A DNA stretch of 64,000 nt from Sphingomonas qomolangmaensis (GCF_024496245.1 NZ_CP101740.1:2941001-3005000), one strand, 5' to 3'. Shown: positions 6,907 to 17,525, counted from the first letter of the stretch. Notes: a model not told the origin generated them from the sequence alone. Numbers and translations are program-made.

Positions 6907-9900
6907 ATGTCGGGCGATATACGTTCCCGTCTCGCGGCGCTGTCGCCGGCGAAGCGCGCGATGCTCGAAAAGCGGTTGCGCGCCGACCGGCCCGAAACGC
7001 CCTCGCCGCGGATTCCGCTGCGCAACCACGGCGAGCATCCGCCGCTGTCGTTCGCGCAGCAGCGGCTGTGGTTCCTCGAACAGCTCGAACCCGGTGGCGG
7101 GCACTATAATCTGCCCCTGGTGCTCCGCTTCAACGCGCCGGTCGACGCGCGGCGGTTGCAGGCGGCGATCAATGACATCGCCGCGCGCCACGAAATCCTC
7201 CGCACCCGCTTCGTCCTGGTCGAGGGCGAGCCGTGCCAGGAAATCGTTCGCGCGATCGAAATCAGTCTCGATCAAGGCGACCTTGCGTCGCTGCCGCCCG
7301 CGCAGCGCGAGGCCGAGGCGGGGCGCCGCTCGCTCGCCTCGGCGCTGCTGCCGTTCGATCTGCGCGACGGCCCGCTGATCCGCGCGCAGCTGTTGCGGCT
7401 CGGGCCCGCCGATCACCTGCTGACGGTGACGATGCATCACATCGTCGCTGACGGCTGGTCGCTCGGGGTGTTCGCGCGCGAGCTTTCGGCGATCTATGCC
7501 GCGCGCAGCGAGGGCAGGCCATCACCGCTGCCGCCGCTGCCGCTGCAATATGCCGATTTCGCGCTCTGGCAGCGCGATCATCTGCAGGGCGAGACGCTCG
7601 ATCGCCTGACCGAGTATTGGACCCGCGCCCTCGCCGGCATGCCCACCCTGCTCGAACTCCCCACCGATCGCGTCCGCCCGCGCGTCCAGACCTTCGAGGG
7701 TGGCATGTTCGTCCGCCCCTATCCCAAGCCCGCGATCGACGCACTGTCGCGGCTGGCGCAGCGCCACGACGCAACGCTGTTCATGGCGCTGCTCGCGGTC
7801 TTCAAAATCCTGCTGCATCGGCTTTCGGGGCAGACCGACATCGTCGTCGGGTCGCCGATCGCCAACCGCGGGCGGGTCGAGCTCGAATCGCTGATCGGCT
7901 TCTTCGTCAACACGATGGTGCTGCGGACCGACCTGGCCGGTGACCCCGATTTCGCCGGCGTGCTCGGCCGCGTGCGCGACGTGACGCTCGGCGCCTATGC
8001 GCACCAGGACCTGCCCTTCGAGCAGCTCGTCGAAAAGCTCAACCCCAGCCGCAGCCTCGATCACAACCCGCTGTTCCAGGTGATGTTCGGGATGCAGAAT
8101 ACTGAGGCCGAACGCCCGCGGCATGACGAAAACACCCAATTGGGCGCGGCGACGTCGAAGTTCGACCTGACCGTCAGCGCCACCGAAACCGCAGGCGGGC
8201 TGACCTGTGCCTTCGAGTTCGCCTCGGCGCTGTTCGACGCCGAGACGATCACCGCGCTGGCGGATACCTTTGGCACGCTGATCGAGGCGGTGACCGACTT
8301 CCCCGACCTGCCGGTCTCGCGGCTGCCGCTGGCGCGCGGGCAGCAGCGTGCGCAATTGATCGAAGCCGCCGCCACGCCGGGCGCGGCGCCCGCAGCCGCG
8401 ACGGTGCACGACCTGTTCGCGCTGCAAAGCGCCAAGACCCCCGACGCCATCGCGATCGAGGCGCAGGACCGCACGCTCAGCTATGCCGACAGCGACCGCG
8501 AGGCGAACCGTCTCGCCCGCGCGCTTGGCGCCGCGGGGATCGGGCCCGGGGCGATCGTCGGTCTTTGCATGCGCCGCGCCGCCGCGCTGCCGATAGCGAT
8601 GCTCGCGATCTGGAACGCCGGCGCTGCCTTCCTGCCGCTCGATCCTGCGCTCCCCGCCGATCGGCTGGGCTTCATGCTGGCCGATGCGGGCGCCGCGCTG
8701 GTGCTGACCCACGGGGTTGCCGAGGAGGTGCTCGCGGGGGCCTATGCCGGGCCGGTCTGGCGGCTCGACCGCGACGCCCCGCCCGGCGCCGACCCCGACC
8801 CATACCCCGACCCATACCCCGACCACGTCCCCGCGGCGCCGGTGTCGGTGCCGGGAAGCGCGCTTGCCTATGTCATCTACACCTCGGGATCGACGGGGCG
8901 ACCCAAGGGGGTGCTGGTGACGCACGAGGGTGCCGCCAACGCGCTGCAGACGCTGGTCGAGGCGTTCGCGCTGCCCCAAGCGACCCGCGTGCTCCAGTTC
9001 GGATCGTTGAGCTTCGACATCTCGATCTTCGACGTGCTGATGGCGTGGGGCTGTGGCGGCACGCTCTGCATCGCCGATGCCGACGATCTGCTGCCCGGAC
9101 CGCCGCTTGCCGACACGCTGCGCACGCTTGCGATCAACGCGATCACGCTGCCGCCGTCGGGGCTGGCGGTGACGCCGGTGACGCCGCTCCCCGCGCTCAC
9201 CACGTTGGTGTGCGGCGGCGAGGCGCTCGCTCCCGAGCTGGCGTCGGCTTGGGCGGCGTCCGGACGCCGCGTGATCAACGCCTATGGTCCGACCGAGACG
9301 ACGATCTGGGCGACCTATCACGAATGCCGCGAGGGGGCGGGGCCGCCGCCGATCGGCCGTGCGGTGTCGCGCGTGCGGGCGCAGGTGCTCGACCGATGGC
9401 TGCAACCGCTGCCGCCGGGGTTCCCCGGCGAACTCCATATCGGCGGCGCGGGGGTGGCGCTCGGTTATCTCGGTCGTCCCGCGCTCACCGCCGAGCGCTT
9501 CGTCCCCGATCCCTTCGCCGACGCCCCCGGCGCGCGGCTCTACCGCACCGGCGATCGCGCGAATTTGCGCCCCGATGGCAGCATTCGCTTCGTCGGCCGC
9601 GTCGATCACCAGATCAAGCTTCGCGGCTACCGGATCGAACTCGGCGAGATCGAAAGCGTGGCGGGCGCGCATCCCGCGGTGGCGATGGCGGCGGCGGTGA
9701 TCGAGCGGTCGCCGCGCGGCGAGCCGCGGATATTGCTCGCCTGTTCGCCCCGCGACGGCGCCGCACTCGCGCGCGACGCGCTGCTCGATCACCTGCGCGC
9801 GCAGCTGCCCGAATTCATGCTCCCCGCCAGGCTGCTGGTGCTCGCGGCGCTGCCGCGCACCGGCAGCGGCAAGATCGACCGCAAGGCGATCGCGCGGATC

Positions 9901-10239
9901 GGGGACGATGCCGCCACCGAACCGGTCGCCGATGCCGAAGGCAGCCCGATCGAACGCGAAATCGCGGCGCTGTTCGCCGAGGTGCTCGAAGTGCCGCGGC
10001 TTGGCCGCGACGCCAATTTCTTCGAACTCGGCGGTCATTCGCTGCTCGCGACGCGCGCGGTGATGCGGCTCAACGAACGCTTCGGCATCGCGCTGCCGCT
10101 GCGCGAGCTGTTCGAATATCCCGTCGTCGGCGATCTGGCGCGCCTCGTCGAGCGTGCCCGCGACGGCGATGCTGCCGCGGTGCCGCCGGTGATCGCGCGC
10201 GTCCGCCGCCGCGCGGTGCCCGCGATGGCGACCGATTAG
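6907..10239 (+). CDS. One-module NRPS (condensation, adenylation, carrier)
   Basis: A 1110-residue elongation module. Condensation domain about 40-480 with the active-site HHIVADG at 177-183. Adenylation domain about 490-960 with YTSGSTGRPKG at 658-668, NAYGPTE, and SGKIDR near the end. Carrier domain with GGHSLL, phosphopantetheine serine S1045. The pocket residues by alignment to the PheA positions read D-I-F-T-V-G-A-I-W, which I cannot match to a known substrate. It starts with a condensation domain and has no thioesterase, so it receives and passes on a chain. A short DPYPDPYP repeat lies between A2 and A3. No epimerisation domain is visible. Confidence 0.95.
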   Translation: MSGDIRSRLAALSPAKRAMLEKRLRADRPETPSPRIPLRNHGEHPPLSFAQQRLWFLEQLEPGGGHYNLPLVLRFNAPVDARRLQAAINDIAARHEILRTRFVLVEGEPCQEIVRAIEISLDQGDLASLPPAQREAEAGRRSLASALLPFDLRDGPLIRAQLLRLGPADHLLTVTMHHIVADGWSLGVFARELSAIYAARSEGRPSPLPPLPLQYADFALWQRDHLQGETLDRLTEYWTRALAGMPTLLELPTDRVRPRVQTFEGGMFVRPYPKPAIDALSRLAQRHDATLFMALLAVFKILLHRLSGQTDIVVGSPIANRGRVELESLIGFFVNTMVLRTDLAGDPDFAGVLGRVRDVTLGAYAHQDLPFEQLVEKLNPSRSLDHNPLFQVMFGMQNTEAERPRHDENTQLGAATSKFDLTVSATETAGGLTCAFEFASALFDAETITALADTFGTLIEAVTDFPDLPVSRLPLARGQQRAQLIEAAATPGAAPAAATVHDLFALQSAKTPDAIAIEAQDRTLSYADSDREANRLARALGAAGIGPGAIVGLCMRRAAALPIAMLAIWNAGAAFLPLDPALPADRLGFMLADAGAALVLTHGVAEEVLAGAYAGPVWRLDRDAPPGADPDPYPDPYPDHVPAAPVSVPGSALAYVIYTSGSTGRPKGVLVTHEGAANALQTLVEAFALPQATRVLQFGSLSFDISIFDVLMAWGCGGTLCIADADDLLPGPPLADTLRTLAINAITLPPSGLAVTPVTPLPALTTLVCGGEALAPELASAWAASGRRVINAYGPTETTIWATYHECREGAGPPPIGRAVSRVRAQVLDRWLQPLPPGFPGELHIGGAGVALGYLGRPALTAERFVPDPFADAPGARLYRTGDRANLRPDGSIRFVGRVDHQIKLRGYRIELGEIESVAGAHPAVAMAAAVIERSPRGEPRILLACSPRDGAALARDALLDHLRAQLPEFMLPARLLVLAALPRTGSGKIDRKAIARIGDDAATEPVADAEGSPIEREIAALFAEVLEVPRLGRDANFFELGGHSLLATRAVMRLNERFGIALPLRELFEYPVVGDLARLVERARDGDAAAVPPVIARVRRRAVPAMATD

Positions 10240-10296
10240 GCTGGCGATTAGGCTTGGAACCACCGCGGCGGGGTCGCGCAATCAGGGGTGTCGGCA

Positions 10297-13200
10297 ATGC
10301 TGTTATCCGATCCGACGAGCATCATCGATCGCGACGATGCCATCGCGGCGCCCAGCGATGGCGAGCGCGCGCATCCGCTGTCGTTCGCGCAAGCGCGGCT
10401 GTGGATTCTCGACCGGCTCCAGCCCGGCAACCCCGCCTATAATATCCCAGCGACGATCCCGCTGCGCGGCGCGGTCAATGTCGAGATGCTGTCGCGCGCG
10501 CTCGACGAGATATTGTTGCGGCACGAGGCACTGCGCACCGTCTTCCGCGTGATCGACGGCCAGCCGATGCAGGTCATCGCCCCCGCACGATCGATCGCGC
10601 TCGATCGCGTCGACCTGCGCTCGTCGACCGGCCTCGCCACCCCCGCCGACGTCGGCGATTTCGTCTTTCGCGAAGGCCGGCATGCGTTCGATCTGGGCAC
10701 CGGGCCCTTGCTGCGCGCATCGCTCGCGCGGATCGGGCCGGGCGACCATTTGCTGATGCTGGTGATGCACCACATCGTCTCCGATGGCTGGTCGATGGCG
10801 GTACTCACGCGCGAGCTGACCGAACTGTACATGGCGTTCCTGCGCGGCCAGCCCTCGCCGCTCGCCGATCTGCCCGTCCAATATGCCGATTTCACCGAAT
10901 GGCAGGCCGAATGGTTCACCGGCCAGGTGATGCAGCGCCAGCTCGGCTATTGGCGCGATCGGCTCACCGGGCTGCGGCCGCTGCTCAACCTGCCCACCGA
11001 TCGCCCGCGCCCGCCGATCCAGACCAGCCGCGGATCGGTGCGCGGCTTCACGATCGATCGGCAGACCTGCGAACGGATCAAGGCGTTGGCGCAGGCCAAT
11101 GGCGCGACGTTGTTCATGACCCTGCTCGCGGCCTTCAAGACCTTGCTGTTCCGGCTGAGCGGCGAAACCGACATCGCGATCGGCACCCCGATCGCGAACC
11201 GAACCCAATCCGAGCTCGAGGGGTTGATCGGCTTTTTCGTCAACACGTTGCTGCTGCGCACCGATCTTTCGGGCGACCCGAGCTTCGTCGAGCTGCTGGC
11301 GCGCGAGCGCGACACCGCGCTCGGTGCCTATGGCAACCAGGACATGCCGTTCGAACGGCTGGTCGAGGAGCTGCAGCCCGATCGCGATCTCAGCCGCAAC
11401 CCGCTGTTCCAGATCCTGTTCGCGGTGCAGAATTTCGGGATCATCGACCGCAACGCGGTGCCGATCCAGGCGTCGAACCTGCAGGCGGGGGCGATGGGCA
11501 ACGGCACCGCGAAGTTCGACCTGACCCTGTCGGTGCTCGATACCGGCGCGGGGGCGCAGGGCTTCCTCGAATATAATTGCGACCTGTTCGACGAGGCGAC
11601 GGCCGAGGCGATGATCGCGCGCTATATCGCGCTGCTGCGCGACATCGGCATGCGCCCGCGCGAGCGATTGTCGCGGCTGTCGATCTGGCTGCCCGACGAG
11701 CCTGCGCCGCAGGTCGATTCGCCCGCGCCGGTGGCGGACCCGCTGCCGATCCATTTGGGCGCGCGGATCGCCGCGCACGCAGCGGCGGCGCCCGAGGCGA
11801 TCGCGGCGATCGGCGCCGGCGGCGCGCTCAGCTATCGCGATCTCGATGCGCGATCGAACCAGATCGCGCACGCGATCGGCGCGCTGGGGATCGTCCGCGG
11901 CAGCACGATCGCGGTGGCGATGCCGCCTTGCGCCGACACGCTCGTGGCGCTGGCGGGGGTGCTCAAGGCGGGGATGCGCTGCACACCGCTCGACCCCGCC
12001 GATTGCCTCGCCGCCCCGCGGATCGCGCGGATCGTCGATACGGTGATGCCGGCCTTGGTGGTGGTCGGCGAAGGCGCGGGCGAGGCATGGGCGCAAGCGG
12101 GGGTTCGCGTGCTCGGCTGGGGCGATCTGGCGGCGCGGGCCGCGACCGAGAGCGATGCGGCGCCCGCAGGTACGTTCGACGCCAACGATCCGGCGTTGGC
12201 GATACCGCGGCCTTGCGAAGGCAGCGACGGTCCCGAAGCGCGCAGCCATCGGCTGCTGGTGCGGATCGCGACCGACCCCGCAATCGGCTTCACCGCGGGC
12301 GACCGGATCGCCTGCCCGCCGCGGATCGACGGCGATCGCGCGGCGATGGTGCTGTTCGGCGCGCTGGCGGCAGGAGCCGCAATCGTGTTCGCGCCGCCCG
12401 AATCGACGCCGGGATCGCGCCGCTTCGCCACGTTACTGCGCGACCAGCAAGTGTCGGTAATGACCGCCGACCTTGCCGATATCGAGCGGCTGGCGCGGGA
12501 ATTTCCGCGCGCGTTGCGCAGCCTCAGGTTGGTGCTGAGCGACGAGCGGCGGCTCGATTGGGGGGAGCTTCGCGAAGCGCTTCCCGCCGAAATCCTCGAT
12601 CGCATCTACATGGTGTCGCCGCGGTTGCGCCTGGTGCAGCCGCTGCGCGCGATCGCCGATGCCGCGGCGTCGATCCCGCTCGGCCGCCCCGTCGCGGGCA
12701 TCGCCGCCGAGCTGCTCGATGCCGACCATGATTCGGTCCCCGCAGGGGTCCCCGGCGAGCTGTTCGTGGAAGACCAATCGACCGGGGTCGTCGCGCGGCT
12801 GGCGGGCGGGGTCTTCGTCGCGCATTGCCCCTGGCAGGATGCGATCGTCCACAGCGGCGTCGCGGTCGATCGCGGCGAGATCGAGGACGCGCTGGTGGGG
12901 CTGCCGGGGGTAGCCGCCGCGGCGCTGACCGCGCAGCCGCGCCAGGGGCTTCGGGGGGCGGGGCTGGTCGCGATCGTCGAGGCAGCGGTCGGTGCGACAC
13001 CCGAAGACCTTCGCGCGCTGCTGGCCGCGCAGCTTCCCGCGCGGCTGGTGCCCGATCTGATCGTGGTCGATCAGCCGATCCCGCGCGATAGCCGGGGCGC
13101 GATCGATCGGCGCGCGCTCGATGAACTTGCCGCCGCGCTCGACGCGCGCAAGCTGGTCGACGCGCCCTTCGTCGCGCCGCGCGACCGGATCGAGACCGCG

Positions 13201-16200
13201 CTCGCCGGGGTGTGGATCGAAGTGCTCGGCCGCGAACGGATCGGCGTCCACGACAATTTCTTCCGGCTGGGGGGGCATTCGCTGATCGCGACGCAGATGG
13301 TGGCGCGGATCGGCGACATGTTCCGGATCGACCTGCCGTTGCAGCGGATCTTCGAAGCGCCGACGATCGAACAGCTGGCGCGGATCGTCGCCCCGATGGT
13401 CGGCAGCGAGCAGGAGCTCGAGCTGGTGCCGCTGGTGCCGGTCCCACGCGATCGGCCGCTGGCGCTGTCGTTCGCCCAGCAGCGTTTGTGGTTCCTCGAT
13501 CAGTTCGAACCGGGGAGCGCCTTTTACAACATCGCGTTGCCGATGCGGTTTGCCCAGGCGGTCGACCCGGTCGCGCTTCGCGGCGCGATCGACGATCTGG
13601 TGAGCCGGCACGAAACGCTGCGCACCAGCTTCGGCGCCGATGGCGGCGAACCCGTCCAGGTGATCGCGCCCGCCATGCCGATCGAGATGCCGATCCACGA
13701 TTTGCGCGGCTTGCCGGTCGCCGAGCGCAACCGCGAGGCGAACCGGCTGGCGCGGGTCGAAGCCCAGCGCCCGTTCGACCTCCAGCACGGTCCCGTCATC
13801 CGCGCCGGCTTGGTGCAGATTTCGGGGTCGGAAAGCCTGTTGCTGCTGACGATCCACCACATCGCCGCCGATGGCTGGTCGCTCGACGTGCTGATGCGCG
13901 AACTGCTCCAGTTCTACGACGCGCGGCGCGGCGGGCGGGTGGCGTCATTGCCCGCGCTGACGATCCAATATGCCGATTTCGCCAGCTGGCAGCGCCGCTG
14001 GTTGCGCGGCGCGGTGCTGCAGGCGCAGGTCGATTACTGGAAACGCTCGCTCGGTGGTGCGCCGCCGCTGCTCGCGCTGCCCACCGATCGGCCGCGCCCG
14101 CCGGTGCAGACCTTTGCCGGCGAGCTCTACGCCTTCGCGATGAGCGGCGCGACGCTGCGCGCCGCCAAGCGCGTGTCCGAAGCCGCGCAGGTGACGTTGT
14201 TCACCACCTTGCTCGCGGCGTTTTACGCGCTGCTGCATCGCTATACCGCGCGCGACGATCTCGTCGTCGGCTCGCCGATCGCCAGCCGCACGCGCCCCGA
14301 GCTCGAAGGGCTGATCGGCTTCTTCGCCAACACGCTGGTGCTGCGGGTGCGCCTGACCCCCGACCTCAGCTTCAACGACCTGATCGCGCGCGTGAAGGAG
14401 GCGACGCTCGGCGCCTATGCGCATCAGGACATTCCGTTCGAGAAGCTGGTCGAGGAGCTCCAGCCCGAGCGCAACGTCGCCTATCACCCGCTGTTCCAGG
14501 TGATGTTCGCGCTGCAGAATACCGGGCGACCCGGCGAAATGGGGGCGCTGCCCGAGGGGGAGGACGCGCCGGTGCTGGGGGCGGGGGTGGCCAAGTTCGA
14601 CCTGACGATGTTCGTCTCCGAAACCTTGAGCGATCTGCGCGCCGGAATCGAATATAATTCGGACCTGTTCGACGCCGCGACGATCACGCGCTTTGCCCGG
14701 CACTATGAAACATTGCTCGCTGCGGCGGCGTCGGCACCCGACCGACCAATAGGTTCGCTGCCGATACTCACCCCCGAGGAAACCACCGCCCTCGCCGACT
14801 GGAACGACACCGCCGCGCCGCGCCAGGCGGTCTGCGCGCATCATCGCTTCGAGCAGGTGGCGCGCAAGATGGGCGACGCGCCAGCAATGCTGATGAGCGA
14901 CCGCAGCGTCACCTATCGCGAGCTCGATGCGCGCGCGAATGGCTGGGCGCATCGGCTGGTCGCGCTCGGTGTCGGCCGCGGCGCGCGCGTGGGGATCGCG
15001 ATGGGGCGGTCGTTCGACATGATCGTCGCGGTGCTCGCGGTGCTCAAGGCTGGCGCCGGCTATGTCCCGATCGACCCCGATTTTCCTGCCGACAGAATTG
15101 CCTTCATGGCCGCCGATGCCCGGCTGGCGGTGGTGCTTACCCAAGACGCATTGCACGAACGGTTCGCACGGCTCGACGGCGCGGTCGTGGCAATCGATGC
15201 CGCCGATCCGCCCGCACTTCGCGACGATCCGCCCACCACCGCGGCGGGTATCGGCGACTTGGCCTATGTCATCTACACCTCTGGCTCGACCGGCCGGCCC
15301 AAGGGTGTGGCGATGGCGCACGCACCGCTTGCCGCGTTGGTAGATTGGCAGATCGCGCGTTCGGCGCTCGATCCCGGCGCACGCACGTTGCAATTCGCAT
15401 CGCTGAGCTTCGACGTTTCGTTCCAGGAGATATTCGCGACCTTGGGGGCAGGCGGCACGCTGGTGCTGGTCGAGGAAGCCCAGCGCCGCGATCCGCGGCT
15501 GATGTGGGCGCTGCTGGCCGATGCCCGGGTCGCGCGGCTGTTCCTGCCTTATGTCGCGCTCCAGCAGCTAGCCGACTCGGCGCGCCACCTGGCGACGCTG
15601 CCCCCGCTCACCGAAATCGTCGCCGCGGGCGAACAACTGCAGGTGACCCCGCAGATCGCCGCGCTGTTCGAGCGGCTGGGCGCCGGTGCCGCGCTCTACA
15701 ATCAATATGGCCCGACCGAGAGCCATGTCGTCACCGAAGCCAAGCTCGAAGGTCCCGCTGCCGACTGGCCCGCGCGACCCTCGATCGGCAGGCCGATTCC
15801 CAACGCCACGATCCAGATCCTCGACGATCGCGGGCAGCCCTGCCCGATCGGCGTACCGGGGGAACTGTACATCGGCGGCGGGGTGCTCGCGACCGGCTAT
15901 CTGGCGCGGCCCGTGCTGACTGCCCAGCGCTTCCTTCCCGATCCACAAGGCGCGGGAGCGGGCCGCTTCTACCGGACCGGCGATCGCGCGCGCTATCGCC
16001 CCGGCGGCGAGATCGAGTTCCTCGGGCGCGCCGACGACCAGGTGAAGATTCGCGGCTTTCGCGTCGAGCTTGCCGAGGTCGAGGCGGGACTGCGCACCTA
16101 TCCTGCGGTGCAGGAGGCGGTCGTGGTGGCGCGCGCCGAAGGCGGCGAACTGCGGCTGGTGGCGCATGTTCAGGCCGATGCCAGCGCCGCGCCTTCGCCG

Positions 16201-16647
16201 CAGCAGCTGCGCGCACATCTGGCCACCACGCTGCCAGACTATATGATCCCCGCGGCCTATGTGATCAGCCGCAAATTGCCGCGAACTCCCACCGGCAAGC
16301 TCAGCCGCCGCGATCTGCCCGACGTCGAGCCAAGCGCCACCGCAGGGTCGCTCGATCCGCGCACCCCGGTCGAAACGCTCTTGGCGCAGATATGGCAGGA
16401 GGTCCTCCAGCTGCCCCGCGTCGGCATCCGCGACAGTTTTTTCGATCTCGGCGGCCATTCGCTGCTCGCGACGCGCGTGATTTCACGCGTGCGCGACGAA
16501 TTCGGGGTCGAGCTGCCAGTGCGCCAGATGTTCGAGACGCCGACGATCGAGGCGCTGTGGCTGTCGCTGGTCGAGTTGGCTTTTGAAGGACAGGAGGATC
16601 AGGCGCTCGCCGATCTGCTCGCCGAGATCGAGGAAATGCCCGATTAG
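10297..16647 (+). CDS. Two-module NRPS: C, eroded A, T, then C, A (Pro-like), T
   Basis: A 2116-residue NRPS. Module 1: condensation HHIVSDG at 158-164; adenylation-like region about 485-940; carrier serine S995. Module 2: condensation HHIAADG at 1187-1193; adenylation with YTSGSTGRPKG at 1660-1670; carrier serine S2055. The first adenylation region lacks the TSGSTG loop, the YGPTE motif, the YRTGD motif and the A10 lysine (GAIDR, A935 in place of K), so it should not adenylate. The second pocket reads D-V-Q-F-V-A-Q-V-V, close to the proline code DVQFIAHVV. The ATG at 10297 is preferred to the GTG at 10288 because AGGGG lies eight bases before it. No thioesterase is present. Confidence 0.95.
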   Translation: MLLSDPTSIIDRDDAIAAPSDGERAHPLSFAQARLWILDRLQPGNPAYNIPATIPLRGAVNVEMLSRALDEILLRHEALRTVFRVIDGQPMQVIAPARSIALDRVDLRSSTGLATPADVGDFVFREGRHAFDLGTGPLLRASLARIGPGDHLLMLVMHHIVSDGWSMAVLTRELTELYMAFLRGQPSPLADLPVQYADFTEWQAEWFTGQVMQRQLGYWRDRLTGLRPLLNLPTDRPRPPIQTSRGSVRGFTIDRQTCERIKALAQANGATLFMTLLAAFKTLLFRLSGETDIAIGTPIANRTQSELEGLIGFFVNTLLLRTDLSGDPSFVELLARERDTALGAYGNQDMPFERLVEELQPDRDLSRNPLFQILFAVQNFGIIDRNAVPIQASNLQAGAMGNGTAKFDLTLSVLDTGAGAQGFLEYNCDLFDEATAEAMIARYIALLRDIGMRPRERLSRLSIWLPDEPAPQVDSPAPVADPLPIHLGARIAAHAAAAPEAIAAIGAGGALSYRDLDARSNQIAHAIGALGIVRGSTIAVAMPPCADTLVALAGVLKAGMRCTPLDPADCLAAPRIARIVDTVMPALVVVGEGAGEAWAQAGVRVLGWGDLAARAATESDAAPAGTFDANDPALAIPRPCEGSDGPEARSHRLLVRIATDPAIGFTAGDRIACPPRIDGDRAAMVLFGALAAGAAIVFAPPESTPGSRRFATLLRDQQVSVMTADLADIERLAREFPRALRSLRLVLSDERRLDWGELREALPAEILDRIYMVSPRLRLVQPLRAIADAAASIPLGRPVAGIAAELLDADHDSVPAGVPGELFVEDQSTGVVARLAGGVFVAHCPWQDAIVHSGVAVDRGEIEDALVGLPGVAAAALTAQPRQGLRGAGLVAIVEAAVGATPEDLRALLAAQLPARLVPDLIVVDQPIPRDSRGAIDRRALDELAAALDARKLVDAPFVAPRDRIETALAGVWIEVLGRERIGVHDNFFRLGGHSLIATQMVARIGDMFRIDLPLQRIFEAPTIEQLARIVAPMVGSEQELELVPLVPVPRDRPLALSFAQQRLWFLDQFEPGSAFYNIALPMRFAQAVDPVALRGAIDDLVSRHETLRTSFGADGGEPVQVIAPAMPIEMPIHDLRGLPVAERNREANRLARVEAQRPFDLQHGPVIRAGLVQISGSESLLLLTIHHIAADGWSLDVLMRELLQFYDARRGGRVASLPALTIQYADFASWQRRWLRGAVLQAQVDYWKRSLGGAPPLLALPTDRPRPPVQTFAGELYAFAMSGATLRAAKRVSEAAQVTLFTTLLAAFYALLHRYTARDDLVVGSPIASRTRPELEGLIGFFANTLVLRVRLTPDLSFNDLIARVKEATLGAYAHQDIPFEKLVEELQPERNVAYHPLFQVMFALQNTGRPGEMGALPEGEDAPVLGAGVAKFDLTMFVSETLSDLRAGIEYNSDLFDAATITRFARHYETLLAAAASAPDRPIGSLPILTPEETTALADWNDTAAPRQAVCAHHRFEQVARKMGDAPAMLMSDRSVTYRELDARANGWAHRLVALGVGRGARVGIAMGRSFDMIVAVLAVLKAGAGYVPIDPDFPADRIAFMAADARLAVVLTQDALHERFARLDGAVVAIDAADPPALRDDPPTTAAGIGDLAYVIYTSGSTGRPKGVAMAHAPLAALVDWQIARSALDPGARTLQFASLSFDVSFQEIFATLGAGGTLVLVEEAQRRDPRLMWALLADARVARLFLPYVALQQLADSARHLATLPPLTEIVAAGEQLQVTPQIAALFERLGAGAALYNQYGPTESHVVTEAKLEGPAADWPARPSIGRPIPNATIQILDDRGQPCPIGVPGELYIGGGVLATGYLARPVLTAQRFLPDPQGAGAGRFYRTGDRARYRPGGEIEFLGRADDQVKIRGFRVELAEVEAGLRTYPAVQEAVVVARAEGGELRLVAHVQADASAAPSPQQLRAHLATTLPDYMIPAAYVISRKLPRTPTGKLSRRDLPDVEPSATAGSLDPRTPVETLLAQIWQEVLQLPRVGIRDSFFDLGGHSLLATRVISRVRDEFGVELPVRQMFETPTIEALWLSLVELAFEGQEDQALADLLAEIEEMPD

Positions 16648-16660
16648 CGCCGAAGGCGGG

Positions 16661-17524
16661 CTATTGGACCACGAAGGCAGCGATCGCCGCGCGCAGCCGC
16701 ACTGGATCGTCGCGCTGCACGCCATGGCCGCAACCCTCGAACCGCACCAGTTGCGCGCGTCCTGGTGCCATGTGTTCCACGATATGCGCCTGTTCTGCGA
16801 TCGGCGTGATCGGATCTTCCTCGCCGCCGATCACCAGCGTGGGTGCGCGGATCGACGACAGCCTGGGGCTGAGGTCGAAGGTCACGCCTTCGCCCGCCGA
16901 GCGCTCGAAATAGGGCAATATGTCGGGGTTCCGCACGGTGCGCTGGAGCGCGTCGGCATCGGGGGCAGTGGCGTTGTAGAGCGGGCCGCAGATCCGCCCA
17001 TAGGCTTCATAGGCCTGCGGGGTGCGCTCGTCGAACGCGCGCTCGAGCACTCTTCGCGCGAGCGGCCCGCCGCGGCGTTCGAAGGCTGCCGCGACGTTGG
17101 CGCGCCGTTCGGCATTGCCCGTTCCGCGTGCCGAAGTGCTTATCAGGATCAGCCGCGCAGGATGCCCCGGATGACGGATCGCATAGGCCATCGCGACATA
17201 GCCGCCGAACGAGGTACCGAGCACGATCGGGCGCTCGATTCCGAGCGTTTCGCAGAATGCGGCGACGTCGTCGGCCCAGTCGTCGAGCGACCAGCGCGGG
17301 AGCGTGCTTCGGCCGCTTCGCCCATGGCCGCGCTGGTCGAGATACACCAGCTGCGCTACGTCGGCGAGCGGCGCGAAATCGGGTCGGAACCCCGAATGGT
17401 CGAGGCCCGGGCCGCCATGCAGGCACAATAACGTCGGCTTTTCGCGCATCGCCGCGCCCTCGGGCGCCAGCTTCGTTCCCTCGACGTCGAAGAACAGGTC
17501 GGTCCCGCGGACGCACACGCGCAT
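16661..17524 (-). CDS. Alpha/beta hydrolase, proline-iminopeptidase-like
   Basis: A 287-residue hydrolase. HGGPG at 36-40, an oxyanion-hole motif typical of prolyl iminopeptidases (peptidase family S33), is followed by the nucleophile elbow GTSFGG (S105), D237 in GEEDP and H267 in GCGHG. It could trim a peptide or an N-terminal proline, or hydrolyse an ester or thioester. No signal peptide is seen, so it should act in the cytoplasm. It is the last gene of the leftward operon, one base after the amidohydrolase stop. It converges with the two-module NRPS gene, leaving only 13 bases between the stops. Confidence 0.85.
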   Translation of the reverse strand: MRVCVRGTDLFFDVEGTKLAPEGAAMREKPTLLCLHGGPGLDHSGFRPDFAPLADVAQLVYLDQRGHGRSGRSTLPRWSLDDWADDVAAFCETLGIERPIVLGTSFGGYVAMAYAIRHPGHPARLILISTSARGTGNAERRANVAAAFERRGGPLARRVLERAFDERTPQAYEAYGRICGPLYNATAPDADALQRTVRNPDILPYFERSAGEGVTFDLSPRLSSIRAPTLVIGGEEDPITPIAEQAHIVEHMAPGRAQLVRFEGCGHGVQRDDPVRLRAAIAAFVVQ

Positions 17525-17525
17525 G

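Noticed and set aside
7522..10281. A 919-residue minus-strand frame opposite the first NRPS
   Set aside because: Composition is typical of a shadow frame and the plus strand encodes clear NRPS motifs.
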